Source of the DNA: an uncultured bacterium
Lineage (GTDB): Bacteria > Bdellovibrionota_C > UBA2361 > CALJRW01
Direction of reading: 5' to 3'
Assembly (NCBI GenBank): GCA_937976335.1
Contig: CALJRW010000102.1
Coordinates: 1-41,727 of the forward strand
DNA length: 41,727 bases
Of this stretch, positions 7,328 through 15,079 are shown piece after piece. Below the pieces are notes generated by a model. It saw only the letters and a list, made by a program, of their open reading frames with translations. It was not told the DNA's origin and did not search any database. Positions within the stretch are counted from its first letter, which is position 1. Each line of letters begins with the position of its first letter. The translations under genes and the position numbers were made by a program.

Positions 7328-8929
7328 ATGAACAATACAGCAGAATTATTAACCTTTGATAGCCTTGGTTTAAAAGAAGAAATATTGAATACCTTAAATT
7401 CAATAGGACATACAAGCCCTACTCCAATTCAAGAAAAAACGATTCCACTTTTAATAAAAGGAGGAGATCTTCTTGGACAGGCTCAAACAGGCACTGGGAA
7501 AACAGGTGCTTTTGCTTTACCTATTTTAAATCAAATCGATTTAAAAAATAAAACTACTCAAGCCCTTGTTATAGCACCTACTAGAGAACTTGCAGTTCAA
7601 GTTGCGGAAGCATTTAAAACATACGCAAAGAATTTATCTGGATTTGTGGTTGCACCTGTTTATGGTGGAGCATCTATGGTTGAGCAGCTCAGAATTCTTA
7701 AGCGTGGGGCTCACGTTGTTGTTGGAACTCCTGGAAGATTAATTGATCATTTAAACAGAAGGACTTTAAAACTTGATAACATTAAAACATTTGTTTTAGA
7801 TGAAGCAGATGAAATGCTTAAAATGGGATTCAAAGAAGATATTGAGAGTATTTTAGAAAAAGCGCCAAGCGATAGGCAAATTGTATTGTTTTCTGCCACA
7901 ATGCCAAAAGAAATTAGAAGAGTTGCTCAGAGACATCAAAATAATGCTAAAGAAGTAATAATTAAATCTGCAACACAAACTGTTGATACTGTTGAGCAAA
8001 GTTTTTGGCCAGTATCCAAGGTTGGAAAATTTCAAGCTTTAAGAAGAATTTTAGAAGTTCATGAGTTTACTTCAATGCTTGTTTTTACCAAAACTAAATT
8101 TGCATCAGTTGAAGTTGCTGATTGGTTGAGAGATTATGGCTATAAAGCAGCTTGTTTAAATGGAGATTTAAGTCAATCAGATAGGGAGCGAGTTGTTGGA
8201 AAACTTAAAAATGGCAATATTAATATTGTTGTTGCAACTGATATTGCTGCACGTGGTTTACATGTTGATGGAATATCTCATGTTGTAAATTATGATATGC
8301 CACAAGAGGTTGAATCTTATGTTCATCGAATTGGAAGAACTGGAAGAATGGGTGAGAAAGGTCAAGCTATTCTTTTTGTTAATAGAAGAGAGGAGCGAAT
8401 GCTTAAAACTATAGAGAGAGTTACTAAGCAAAGAATAAAGCCTTTTGATCTTCCTACACAATTTCAAATTGATGAAAGTCGTTTAAAAACAATCAAAGGA
8501 AAAATTATTAAAGCAGCTAAGAAAAATGAAACTAAAAAGTATCAAGATTTAATCTTAGAAGTGACAGGAGAGGAAGGTATAAGTGCTTTAGATATTGCAG
8601 CCGCTCTTGTAAATTTATTGGAAGGAAATAATGAGAAAAAACATACTGAAAGTAATGTTGTAGAATTATTCCCAAAGAAAAAAAATAGTCGCGATCGAAG
8701 TGACAGAAAGAGAAGAGGAAGAGGTGCTCGAGGTAATAGTAGGAGTAGCCGAGGCGGTAGTAGAGATAAAAGAGGTGGTAAAAGTTCTGAAAGAAAACGT
8801 TCTTCAGCTGGAAAATCTTCAAAAAGTGGATCTATTTGGTCCAAAGATAGGAGTTCTTCTTCTAACAAAGGGTCAAGCTCTGGTTCAAGAAAGAAAGGTT
8901 CTGAGAGTGGCGGTAGGTCGAGAAGATAG
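7328..8929 (+). CDS. DEAD-box ATP-dependent RNA helicase
   Basis: Unwinds RNA and remodels RNA-protein complexes, typically in ribosome assembly and mRNA decay at low temperature. All family motifs are present in order: PTPIQ (Q motif), AQTGTGKT (I, residues 52-59), PTRELA (Ia), GTPGR (Ib), DEAD (II), SAT (III), ATDIAARGLHV (V) and HRIGRTGR (VI). A helical C-terminal region reaches about residue 440. The last ~90 residues are a low-complexity tail of R, S, G and K with RGG/SRGG words, likely an RNA-binding tail. The layout resembles DeaD/RhlE-type helicases of 450-630 residues. AGGAAA precedes the ATG. A long leader upstream suggests post-transcriptional control. Confidence 0.95.
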   Translation: MNNTAELLTFDSLGLKEEILNTLNSIGHTSPTPIQEKTIPLLIKGGDLLGQAQTGTGKTGAFALPILNQIDLKNKTTQALVIAPTRELAVQVAEAFKTYAKNLSGFVVAPVYGGASMVEQLRILKRGAHVVVGTPGRLIDHLNRRTLKLDNIKTFVLDEADEMLKMGFKEDIESILEKAPSDRQIVLFSATMPKEIRRVAQRHQNNAKEVIIKSATQTVDTVEQSFWPVSKVGKFQALRRILEVHEFTSMLVFTKTKFASVEVADWLRDYGYKAACLNGDLSQSDRERVVGKLKNGNINIVVATDIAARGLHVDGISHVVNYDMPQEVESYVHRIGRTGRMGEKGQAILFVNRREERMLKTIERVTKQRIKPFDLPTQFQIDESRLKTIKGKIIKAAKKNETKKYQDLILEVTGEEGISALDIAAALVNLLEGNNEKKHTESNVVELFPKKKNSRDRSDRKRRGRGARGNSRSSRGGSRDKRGGKSSERKRSSAGKSSKSGSIWSKDRSSSSNKGSSSGSRKKGSESGGRSRR

Positions 8930-8993
8930 GTTTTCTTCTCTTATTATCTTATCCAAACATTTTTTAGAATAGCTCATTATGAAAAATGTCTAT

Positions 8994-9053
8994 TTGACAA
9001 AAAATGGAAGTACCTGTAATATTCTTTATATAATATAAATATTACAGGTACTT
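8994..9053 (+). promoter_or_regulatory. Promoter inside a 16-bp inverted repeat (putative operator)
   Basis: TTGACA (8994-8999), a 17-base spacer and TAATAT (9017-9022) form a promoter. The -10 lies in the left arm of a perfect inverted repeat: 9008-9023 (AAGTACCTGTAATATT) and its complement 9038-9053. The right arm contains AGGT, the only ribosome-binding candidate, and ends one base before the ATG at 9055. A second -10 option, TATAAT (9029-9034), sits in the loop. A dimeric repressor bound here would block both transcription and promoter access. Confidence 0.65.
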
Positions 9054-9054
9054 C

Positions 9055-10290
9055 ATGTCTCAAATTCATCATAGAGAACGCCATATTTTTAAATCATTTA
9101 ATAAAAAATCTAAACTTTTCCCCGTATTAGGATTACTTGGACCGAGGCAGGTTGGGAAAACAACATTTTTACAAAAGCAATGGCAAAGTGAAGATAAAAA
9201 ATACATAACTTTTGATCGCTTAGAGCATCGCAATAGAGCAAAAATACGGCCTGAGTCTTTTTTGCTATCTGAAACAAATAATCTGAAAAATAAATTGATT
9301 ATTGATGAGGCTCAAAAAGTTCCAGATATATTCGATTCTATAAAAGCAATTATTGATGACAGGCGTAGAGTGGGAATATTTACTCTTTCTGGTTCAGTAG
9401 AGTTTTCAGATAAAGCAGGAATCAGAGAGTCTCTTACAGGACGTATTGGAATAAGTAGGCTATTTCCTATGAATCTTTCAGAATTGAGTAAAAGTAAACC
9501 CACCTATCCTTGGACAACAAAATTACTTGATAAAAATCGGCTTAAGATAGGAAAAGCTAAAATTAATGAATGGATGAAAAAAGGAGGGATGCCTATTTTT
9601 TGTAGCATAAATAACTATACAGAAAGAAATTTAGCTGTAGAAAGTTGGATTGAGGCAGTCTGCTACAAAGATTTATCTACTTTAGGTAAAACTAGATATG
9701 ATGGAAGTTTAGCAATTGAAATTTTACGAGAATTGTCTATTAATTCTTTACTTAATATTTCGCAAATGTCCAATTTATTAAATGCAAATCATAATGAAAT
9801 CAAAAAATATATTAACTCCTTACAACATTTATTTCTTCTTTATACGCTTAGCTCATTTGAAAATAAGAGAGCGGCTAAAAAATACTTTCTTTTTGATAAT
9901 GCATTACTTAATTTTCTTTATGGAAGATCAGATACTAAGGAGCTTGAGCATAAGTCACTAGTAACTTTAATTTTGAATGAAATTTTTTCTCAATTTGAGT
10001 ATAGCTCTAGTAGTTCTAACTTAAGTAAGCCTAGTGTTAGTTATTATAAAACAAGAGGAGGGGCTGAAGTTGATATCATACTTGAATACAAAAATAATAA
10101 GGAAAATAAAACTGAGTTAATTGCTGTCGAAGCTATGATATCAGAAAAAATACACCCCTATAAACTTAAAGGAATTAACAGTTTTCTGAAAAAATACAAA
10201 CATGCTATAGGATATGTAATAGCTCCTGTCAGCGACTTGTATCAAGAGGAAGAAAGATTGTTTATCGTGCCATGGGAATATATTGGATAA
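9055..10290 (+). CDS. AAA_14/DUF4143-type ATPase with nuclease-like C-terminus
   Basis: This 411-residue relative of the protein at 262-1413 has Walker A GPRQVGKTT (residues 29-37), Walker B LIIDEAQKV (about 82-90), GSVEFS and LTGRIG as sensor and arginine regions, and a C-terminal GGAEVDIILEY...IAVEAMISEK. In place of the usual EVK of the PD-(D/E)xK signature it has VEAM, so the C-terminal domain may lack nuclease activity. The cellular role of the family is unknown. The gene is single and is preceded by a promoter embedded in a perfect inverted repeat. It converges on srkA, the stop codons being about 20 bases apart, with no obvious terminator between. Confidence 0.85.
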   Translation: MSQIHHRERHIFKSFNKKSKLFPVLGLLGPRQVGKTTFLQKQWQSEDKKYITFDRLEHRNRAKIRPESFLLSETNNLKNKLIIDEAQKVPDIFDSIKAIIDDRRRVGIFTLSGSVEFSDKAGIRESLTGRIGISRLFPMNLSELSKSKPTYPWTTKLLDKNRLKIGKAKINEWMKKGGMPIFCSINNYTERNLAVESWIEAVCYKDLSTLGKTRYDGSLAIEILRELSINSLLNISQMSNLLNANHNEIKKYINSLQHLFLLYTLSSFENKRAAKKYFLFDNALLNFLYGRSDTKELEHKSLVTLILNEIFSQFEYSSSSSNLSKPSVSYYKTRGGAEVDIILEYKNNKENKTELIAVEAMISEKIHPYKLKGINSFLKKYKHAIGYVIAPVSDLYQEEERLFIVPWEYIG

Positions 10291-10310
10291 AATTTCTTAC
10301 AATTAATTTT

Positions 10311-11300
10311 TTAAAAACATATATTTCTAATCAATTCCTCCCAATACAGATGACTCCCAAAATCTGGGAAAGCTCTTTTAAAAGATTCATCTTCCCAGCG
10401 TTTATGGATCCAGGCAGCAAAGTGAAGAATTCTAAGTGATCTGAGAGATTCAACAATTTTTAGACTTGAATAATCAAATGTATGAAACTGCTCATAGCCT
10501 TCCAAGATATTATCAAGCTTTTCTTTGGAATTTTCTACAGTATCACCAAGTAAAAGCCATAAATCCTGAACCGGAGGGGCGCTTACTGTATCGTCAAAAT
10601 CAACCCAAAAAAATCCATCTTGGCTGTATAACAAATTCCCTAAATGAGCATCTCCATGAATTCTTTGAAACTTAAGGTTGGTAAATAAAGTTTTCGTACT
10701 TTCAATAAGCTTGCCACACGCATCTTTAAATCGATTTTCAAGCTCAAAAGGAAGAGCATTGTTTTGAATTAAATGTGAGTAATTGCTTTCTCCATAACTT
10801 TCAGGAGTTAACCTTATTCTATGTTTGAAATCTTTCGCAGCTCCGACTGAATGAATTCTTCCAAGAAGTCTCCCAATTTGAATTAGTTCTTCCGAGCTAG
10901 GTTCATCTGGATTTCTTCCTCCAATTTTTTCAAATACTGAAAAATAAATTCTAGAACTTTCTTCTTTAAATAAAGATTGCTTGTCAATTAAGACAGGAGT
11001 TACTACCGGTATTTCAACATTTGAAAGATCAAAGAGAAATTCATGTTCTTCTAAAATTTGTTCTTTATTCCATCTACCAGGACGATAGAATTTTACGATT
11101 TTAGACGTGTCATATTTTGTTTTAGCTTGTTCCTTAGGCTCGATTTCAACATCATATACTCTGTTTTCCATGCTATTTAGTGCAAGAACTTTGCCAGTAC
11201 ACACAAACCCTAGAGATTCAACAGCAGATAAGACATTATCAGGCCTTAGTTCATAAAAGAACTTACTTTCTTGTTCGCCCCAAGGGGAGGAATTAGTCAT
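10311..11300 (-). CDS. srkA: Stress response serine/threonine kinase SrkA (YihE/RdoA family)
   Basis: A cytoplasmic eukaryotic-like kinase of the aminoglycoside-phosphotransferase fold. In E. coli SrkA counteracts stress-induced death and is controlled by the Cpx pathway. At 329 residues it has the family length. Recognisable stretches are NSMENRVYDVE, VKFYRPGRW, EQILEEHEFLFDL, the catalytic HGDAHLGNLL, the metal-binding VDFDD and VQDLWLLLGD. These align well with my memory of E. coli YihE. The start ATG is clear, with a short polar N-terminal extension. It is a single gene, convergent with the ATPase gene. Whether Cpx-type control applies here cannot be seen. Confidence 0.92.
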   Translation of the reverse strand: MTNSSPWGEQESKFFYELRPDNVLSAVESLGFVCTGKVLALNSMENRVYDVEIEPKEQAKTKYDTSKIVKFYRPGRWNKEQILEEHEFLFDLSNVEIPVVTPVLIDKQSLFKEESSRIYFSVFEKIGGRNPDEPSSEELIQIGRLLGRIHSVGAAKDFKHRIRLTPESYGESNYSHLIQNNALPFELENRFKDACGKLIESTKTLFTNLKFQRIHGDAHLGNLLYSQDGFFWVDFDDTVSAPPVQDLWLLLGDTVENSKEKLDNILEGYEQFHTFDYSSLKIVESLRSLRILHFAAWIHKRWEDESFKRAFPDFGSHLYWEELIRNICF

Positions 11301-11409
11301 AGGGCTAGTATAGACACAAAGAGTATCAAATCAAAATTTGTTATTTTGCTTGTTTTACTAACATTTATAGGGGTGTTATATTAAATTAGTTTCTATGAAA
11401 TTTTTCATG

Positions 11410-11471
11410 TATACCCAAAGACATTTGGTTTCCCTGCTTAAAAGCGGTAAAACCAAATGTCGTTGGGTATA
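11410..11471. repeat. Hairpin repeat module A
   Basis: TATACCCAA (11410-11418) pairs with TTGGGTATA (11463-11471). After one mismatch, GACATTTGGTTT (11420-11431) pairs with AAACCAAATGTC (11450-11461). This gives a 62-base, nearly perfect hairpin. It is followed without a gap by module B, which shares the TA at the boundary. Confidence 0.85.
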
Positions 11472-11556
11472 TACTGCTCGACATTTGGTTTTACCGTTTT
11501 TTTTTCTTGAAATTTATGCATAGCATAAATTCAGTTTTATTTGTTCGAGCAGTATA
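11470..11556. repeat. Hairpin repeat module B
   Basis: Outer arms TATACTGCTCGA (11470-11481) and TCGAGCAGTATA (11545-11556) pair perfectly. Inside lies GACATTTGGTTTTACCG, shared with the other modules, and a second perfect hairpin, AATTTATGC/GCATAAATT (11511-11531). It is followed by TGTGCTTAT and a small hairpin (11576-11590), an arrangement repeated after module E at 41676. Confidence 0.85.
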
Positions 11557-11599
11557 TGTGCTTATTACGGCAAAAAATGGCTTTGCCATTGTTTTCTCG

Positions 11600-11655
11600 C
11601 CCAACAAATCATTTAGTTTTCTCGCTTGAAAGCGGTAAAACCAAATGTCGTTGGG
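11600..11655. repeat. Hairpin repeat module C
   Basis: CCCAAC (11600-11605) pairs with GTTGGG (11650-11655), and CATTTAGTTTT pairs with AAAACCAAATG with one mismatch. The right arm is identical to that of module A through GTTGGGTATAT. The left outer TATA is missing, so this copy is truncated or diverged. It ends 21 bases before the chosen ATG of the next gene. Confidence 0.8.
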
Positions 11656-11676
11656 TATATCAGGCTGTTAGTTGTT

Positions 11677-13647
11677 ATGTCAGGTGTTAGTGTAGTTAGT
11701 GATAAAAATGAGAGCCCTTTTGGAATAGAGCTTAAAATACACAAACTTCCTAAACAATCTGCTAAACGTTTCTTTGTCAAAAGAGCCGAAATAGGAAAAC
11801 TATTTTTAGAAAATCATATATCAGAAAATTGGCAGGGAGCTGTTGAAAAAGGGAGAGAGCTTCTTAACCATGGTCATACTAATCCTACAGAGTTGTTAAA
11901 TGACGTTTCAACTTTTGCAATTGCAAAAAAACATACTCTCGCAGAGAGAGCAGAGTTAACTGATTCTTCTTCGTTGATACATGAAAATCATGAGATAGAT
12001 GAATTTAGAAAACTCTTTGCTTACGTAAAAAAGTCAATAAAAGGTACTAGCCCTGATTCACTTGCATATTCAAATTTTTTGGAGGCAATAGCAAAAATTG
12101 AATACTTAGAAGGTAACTTTGAAGTTGCAATTCCTCTTTTACATAAAGCTTTTTTGTCAATTGATAGGTATTCAAATCTGCTTGAATACTTTGATATTTC
12201 TAAAACGTATATGAATGCTTTATTAGAATTTAAAGAAAAAAATAAAAGTGAGTATGCTGAAAGCCATGATAATAATATATATAAAATTTCAGAAATTGCT
12301 GATGAAGTAATAGAAACTTTGGAGGGTATAAGAATAAGAGATCATAAGCCAGAGGATATTGCAGAATTAAGTGAGTTGGCAGAATTCTTTGAAAACATGG
12401 GGGCTGATAGAGCGTCTCAGATAGTAACCTCTGAAATTATAATTATTTTATATAAGCAAAAAGATTTAGATCATAAAGAGATTGCTATTCAACATAGAAT
12501 TTTTGGTAAAAAAATAGTATCTGCACGTCCCGATACTGCTATCAATCAGCTGTCTAGCTCGTTTGAAAAACTGCTTAGTATTGATAGCGATGAAGCTAAA
12601 AAAAGTTTTAAAGAATTATTTGAAGCTTATGTTGTTCTTGAAAAATATTCTGAAGCTTTAATCTTTTTTGAAGAAAATAGTGATTATTTTGAGTGGACTT
12701 TAGAAGAAAAATTAAAAAATACTCACTCTCTTGCTGTAAGTAACTATCATCAAGGCAATTTTGAGTTAGCAGCACTCCAAGCTAGGAAAATACTTGAAAC
12801 TCTAGAGGATACTGATGTTCAGAAAATTAAAGAATTTTCTGTTGACATAATTATTCAAGCAATTGAAATTTATATTTGCAGTCTGCCTAAAATTTTTGAC
12901 GCACTTTTAGCTACTCGTGAAGAGCCTACTCTTGATGATATAATTGATTTACTTGATGAGCCTGTGTGTTTTGATGCTTGGGTGGAAAAGCTTATAACAT
13001 ATTATTCATCTTGGGTAGAATTAGATCGACTTGAAAAGTTAATTGAAGCACATTTAATAATATCAGAATATTATAGTATGAAATTTGAATGTGCTAAACT
13101 TCAAATAAATTCTCAAAATGAAGATTTATCTGAATATATTGATAAAGTATTTCTTCATATGGATAAGTGTTTAGAAATTGTTAGAGAATACTATTCTGAT
13201 ATAGATGATTCTTTGATTATTTATGTTTATTATAAAAGAGGTGAGATTGGTTATTTAAATAGTCAATTCTTGTTAGATAAATCAGCTATTGATTTGTCTA
13301 TATCAGCAGAGGAGGAACGAGCGATTTTTTTTGAAAAATCTTTTAAATTATCATTAGAATGCAGCGATGATAAGTGGGCTTTAACTTCTGGTTTAGAATA
13401 TGCTAATTGTTTGTATGGATTTGATAAAATTAAGGAAGCAGCTCAGGTTTTAAATAGATTGTATACTTTGATAGATCTTGACTCAATAGGTTTAGATATG
13501 TCGTTTAAAATCATAGAAGTTTTAGAGCTTTTTTTAAAAGTTTCAAAAACTATAGATGAAAGATTTTTAGATATTGAAGTTCCTTCAGTTGATGAGATAG
13601 AAGATAAAATTAAAGAAATTCAAAGAAGAGAATCGGAGAAGATCTAG
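11677..13647 (+). CDS. Helical-repeat (TPR-like) protein of unknown function
   Basis: This protein has 656 residues from the ATG at 11677. The frame runs 17 codons further upstream to a TTG, but that part is hairpin-repeat DNA, so I reject the longer start. The sequence is almost entirely alpha-helical with TPR-like pairs, for example LEGNFEVAIPLLHKAF, YHQGNFELAALQARKIL and GFDKIKEAAQVLNRLY. It is rich in Glu, Asp, Lys and Leu. No signal peptide or membrane segment is seen, so it is probably a cytoplasmic scaffold or interaction protein. No clear ribosome-binding site lies at normal spacing. It converges with the peptidase gene, four bases separating the two stop codons. Confidence 0.7.
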   Translation: MSGVSVVSDKNESPFGIELKIHKLPKQSAKRFFVKRAEIGKLFLENHISENWQGAVEKGRELLNHGHTNPTELLNDVSTFAIAKKHTLAERAELTDSSSLIHENHEIDEFRKLFAYVKKSIKGTSPDSLAYSNFLEAIAKIEYLEGNFEVAIPLLHKAFLSIDRYSNLLEYFDISKTYMNALLEFKEKNKSEYAESHDNNIYKISEIADEVIETLEGIRIRDHKPEDIAELSELAEFFENMGADRASQIVTSEIIIILYKQKDLDHKEIAIQHRIFGKKIVSARPDTAINQLSSSFEKLLSIDSDEAKKSFKELFEAYVVLEKYSEALIFFEENSDYFEWTLEEKLKNTHSLAVSNYHQGNFELAALQARKILETLEDTDVQKIKEFSVDIIIQAIEIYICSLPKIFDALLATREEPTLDDIIDLLDEPVCFDAWVEKLITYYSSWVELDRLEKLIEAHLIISEYYSMKFECAKLQINSQNEDLSEYIDKVFLHMDKCLEIVREYYSDIDDSLIIYVYYKRGEIGYLNSQFLLDKSAIDLSISAEEERAIFFEKSFKLSLECSDDKWALTSGLEYANCLYGFDKIKEAAQVLNRLYTLIDLDSIGLDMSFKIIEVLELFLKVSKTIDERFLDIEVPSVDEIEDKIKEIQRRESEKI

Positions 13648-13651
13648 TTTT

Positions 13652-14437
13652 TCATCTTAATTCTTTCTTCGCCCATACCAAAAGCTTTTCATCCAACTTA
13701 GTACTAAATTCACTAAATGTAGTTTTAAAATGCTCATTAAAACAAGCAGAAAATTTATCACAATTGTTAATTTTTTTAATAAATTTATTAATTTCAAAAA
13801 TTCCAAATTGTTTAATAATTTCACCAATAAAAAATCTACTATATGCGTACGCAGCTTTAGCTTCTTTGGATGGAAGTTTGGCAAAGCTAACATTATTTTT
13901 AATAAGCCTTACTCCAGATTTATGTTTTTTAATGTAACTTGCTAGGAGAAGTTTAAAGCTTGGATGAAGCTCCCCTTCAAGCCAAACAGCTAATCCTTCG
14001 TCAAAAAAGTAGGGGGCTTTGCCTTTAGTTTCATTGTTAATAAATGCATGTGCATATTCATGTTTGATAGATCTAAGAAGTTTATCTTCGTCGAATTCTT
14101 TATGTTCCTTAACTGGAATAAAAATTCTTTCTTTATGATAAATTGCATTGATCCAATTTGCTAGTCCAGTTTGAGTTTGAAATTTTTGGCTATCAAGAAT
14201 TATAAATTCAGTTGTTAGTGGTTTACTTGGTTTAAAGAATTTAGAAAGAACGCTATAAATTGAAGAAATATTTTTGTTAACAATATTAAAGTAATTTTCA
14301 TGTTTGATGTCATCAACATATATAATAGCCGTAGAATTGTCAGGAAAGTTTATCTTATTTTGTTTTAGATCTTCTGAAATTAACTCTAAAGGAAGTAGAC
14401 AAAGAGCTATGAAGAATAAGTGTACGGTTAATTTCAT
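13652..14437 (-). CDS. Exported peptidase MA-like metalloprotease
   Basis: This 261-residue protein has a signal peptide (MKLTVHLFFIALCLLPLELI, cut near residue 22) and a gluzincin zinc site: HEYAH in SIKHEYAHAFIN, then DEGLAVWLEG supplying the third ligand glutamate. The pattern fits the Peptidase_MA_2 family (HExxH plus E in a DEG). It probably works in the periplasm or outside the cell; the substrate is unknown. It has its own upstream region and converges with the helical-repeat gene. It is one of five secreted or exported proteases or protease-like proteins in this window. Confidence 0.8.
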   Translation of the reverse strand: MKLTVHLFFIALCLLPLELISEDLKQNKINFPDNSTAIIYVDDIKHENYFNIVNKNISSIYSVLSKFFKPSKPLTTEFIILDSQKFQTQTGLANWINAIYHKERIFIPVKEHKEFDEDKLLRSIKHEYAHAFINNETKGKAPYFFDEGLAVWLEGELHPSFKLLLASYIKKHKSGVRLIKNNVSFAKLPSKEAKAAYAYSRFFIGEIIKQFGIFEINKFIKKINNCDKFSACFNEHFKTTFSEFSTKLDEKLLVWAKKELR

Positions 14438-14553
14438 ACTTTAGTTTTACACTAATTTTTTGATAATAGAAATGATTTCTGTATTTGATTTTAAATGCTA
14501 AGTTAAACTCACATAAAAAGTCTTGGAGTTAATTTGCTTACCGATTACTATTT

Positions 14554-15075
14554 TTATTTACTAAAAACTAACTTATACTTCTGGCTAGTTTTTATATAAT
14601 TATCAGCTGAAACCTGAAAATGTCTGATTTCATCATCTGTTAGGTCTCTAATAACTTTAGCTGGATTACCAAAAGCTAAAGTTCCTTCTGGAATTACAGT
14701 ATTCATAGTGACTAAAGAATTAGCCCCAATAAGACAATTTTTGCCAATTTTAGCATTATCTAAAATTGTTGAGCCCATGCCAACGATGCACAGATCGTCA
14801 ATTTGGGCGCCATGAACTATTACGTGATGGCCGATAGTGACATGTTTCCCAATTATGCAAGTACTTAAATTATTTGTCGTATGAAGCATTGAACCATCTT
14901 GAATGTTGCTTCCTTCACCAACTACTATTTCATTAATGTCACCTCTTATCGTTGTTCCAAAAAATACTGAAACATTTTTGCCGAGAGTAACATTTCCAGT
15001 TACCCAAGCATTTGGAGCAATAAAGGAAGATTTATGAATTTTTGGCTCAATTCCATCAAAAGGGCAAGTAGGCAT
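14554..15075 (-). CDS. Gamma-carbonic-anhydrase-like hexapeptide-repeat protein
   Basis: A left-handed beta-helix protein of the gamma-carbonic anhydrase/YrdA/PaaY group. I choose the ATG at 15075 (173 residues, beginning MPTCPFDG), four bases after the pdhB stop. A longer form from a TTG would overlap pdhB and adds nothing conserved. The three zinc-ligand histidines are visible in SMLHTT, TIGHH and VIVHG, with NIQDG before them. The protein may hydrate CO2 or bind another small ligand; many YrdA-like members have no proven activity. Its position directly after pdhB implies co-transcription with the CO2-releasing pyruvate dehydrogenase E1. Confidence 0.85.
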   Translation of the reverse strand: MPTCPFDGIEPKIHKSSFIAPNAWVTGNVTLGKNVSVFFGTTIRGDINEIVVGEGSNIQDGSMLHTTNNLSTCIIGKHVTIGHHVIVHGAQIDDLCIVGMGSTILDNAKIGKNCLIGANSLVTMNTVIPEGTLAFGNPAKVIRDLTDDEIRHFQVSADNYIKTSQKYKLVFSK

Positions 15076-15079
15076 AGGG

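Larger units (their letters stand above)
11301..11676. other. Gene-free region filled by hairpin repeat array
   Basis: Bases 11301-11409 show nothing clear beyond the srkA upstream region. From 11410 to 11655 the region is almost wholly hairpin modules A, B and C plus a linker. Any promoter of the downstream helical-repeat gene must lie inside or upstream of this array. Confidence 0.75.

Noticed and set aside
8532-8972. Frames opposite and alongside the DEAD-box helicase tail
   Set aside because: They arise from the repetitive R/S/G/K coding of the helicase C-terminus and have no independent support.
11410-11655. CRISPR array or integron attC sites
   Set aside because: There are no regular spacers and no cas genes; modules are self-palindromic, abut directly and lack gene cassettes. 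A distant kinship to attC-like foldable sites cannot be excluded, but the diagnostic motifs are missing.
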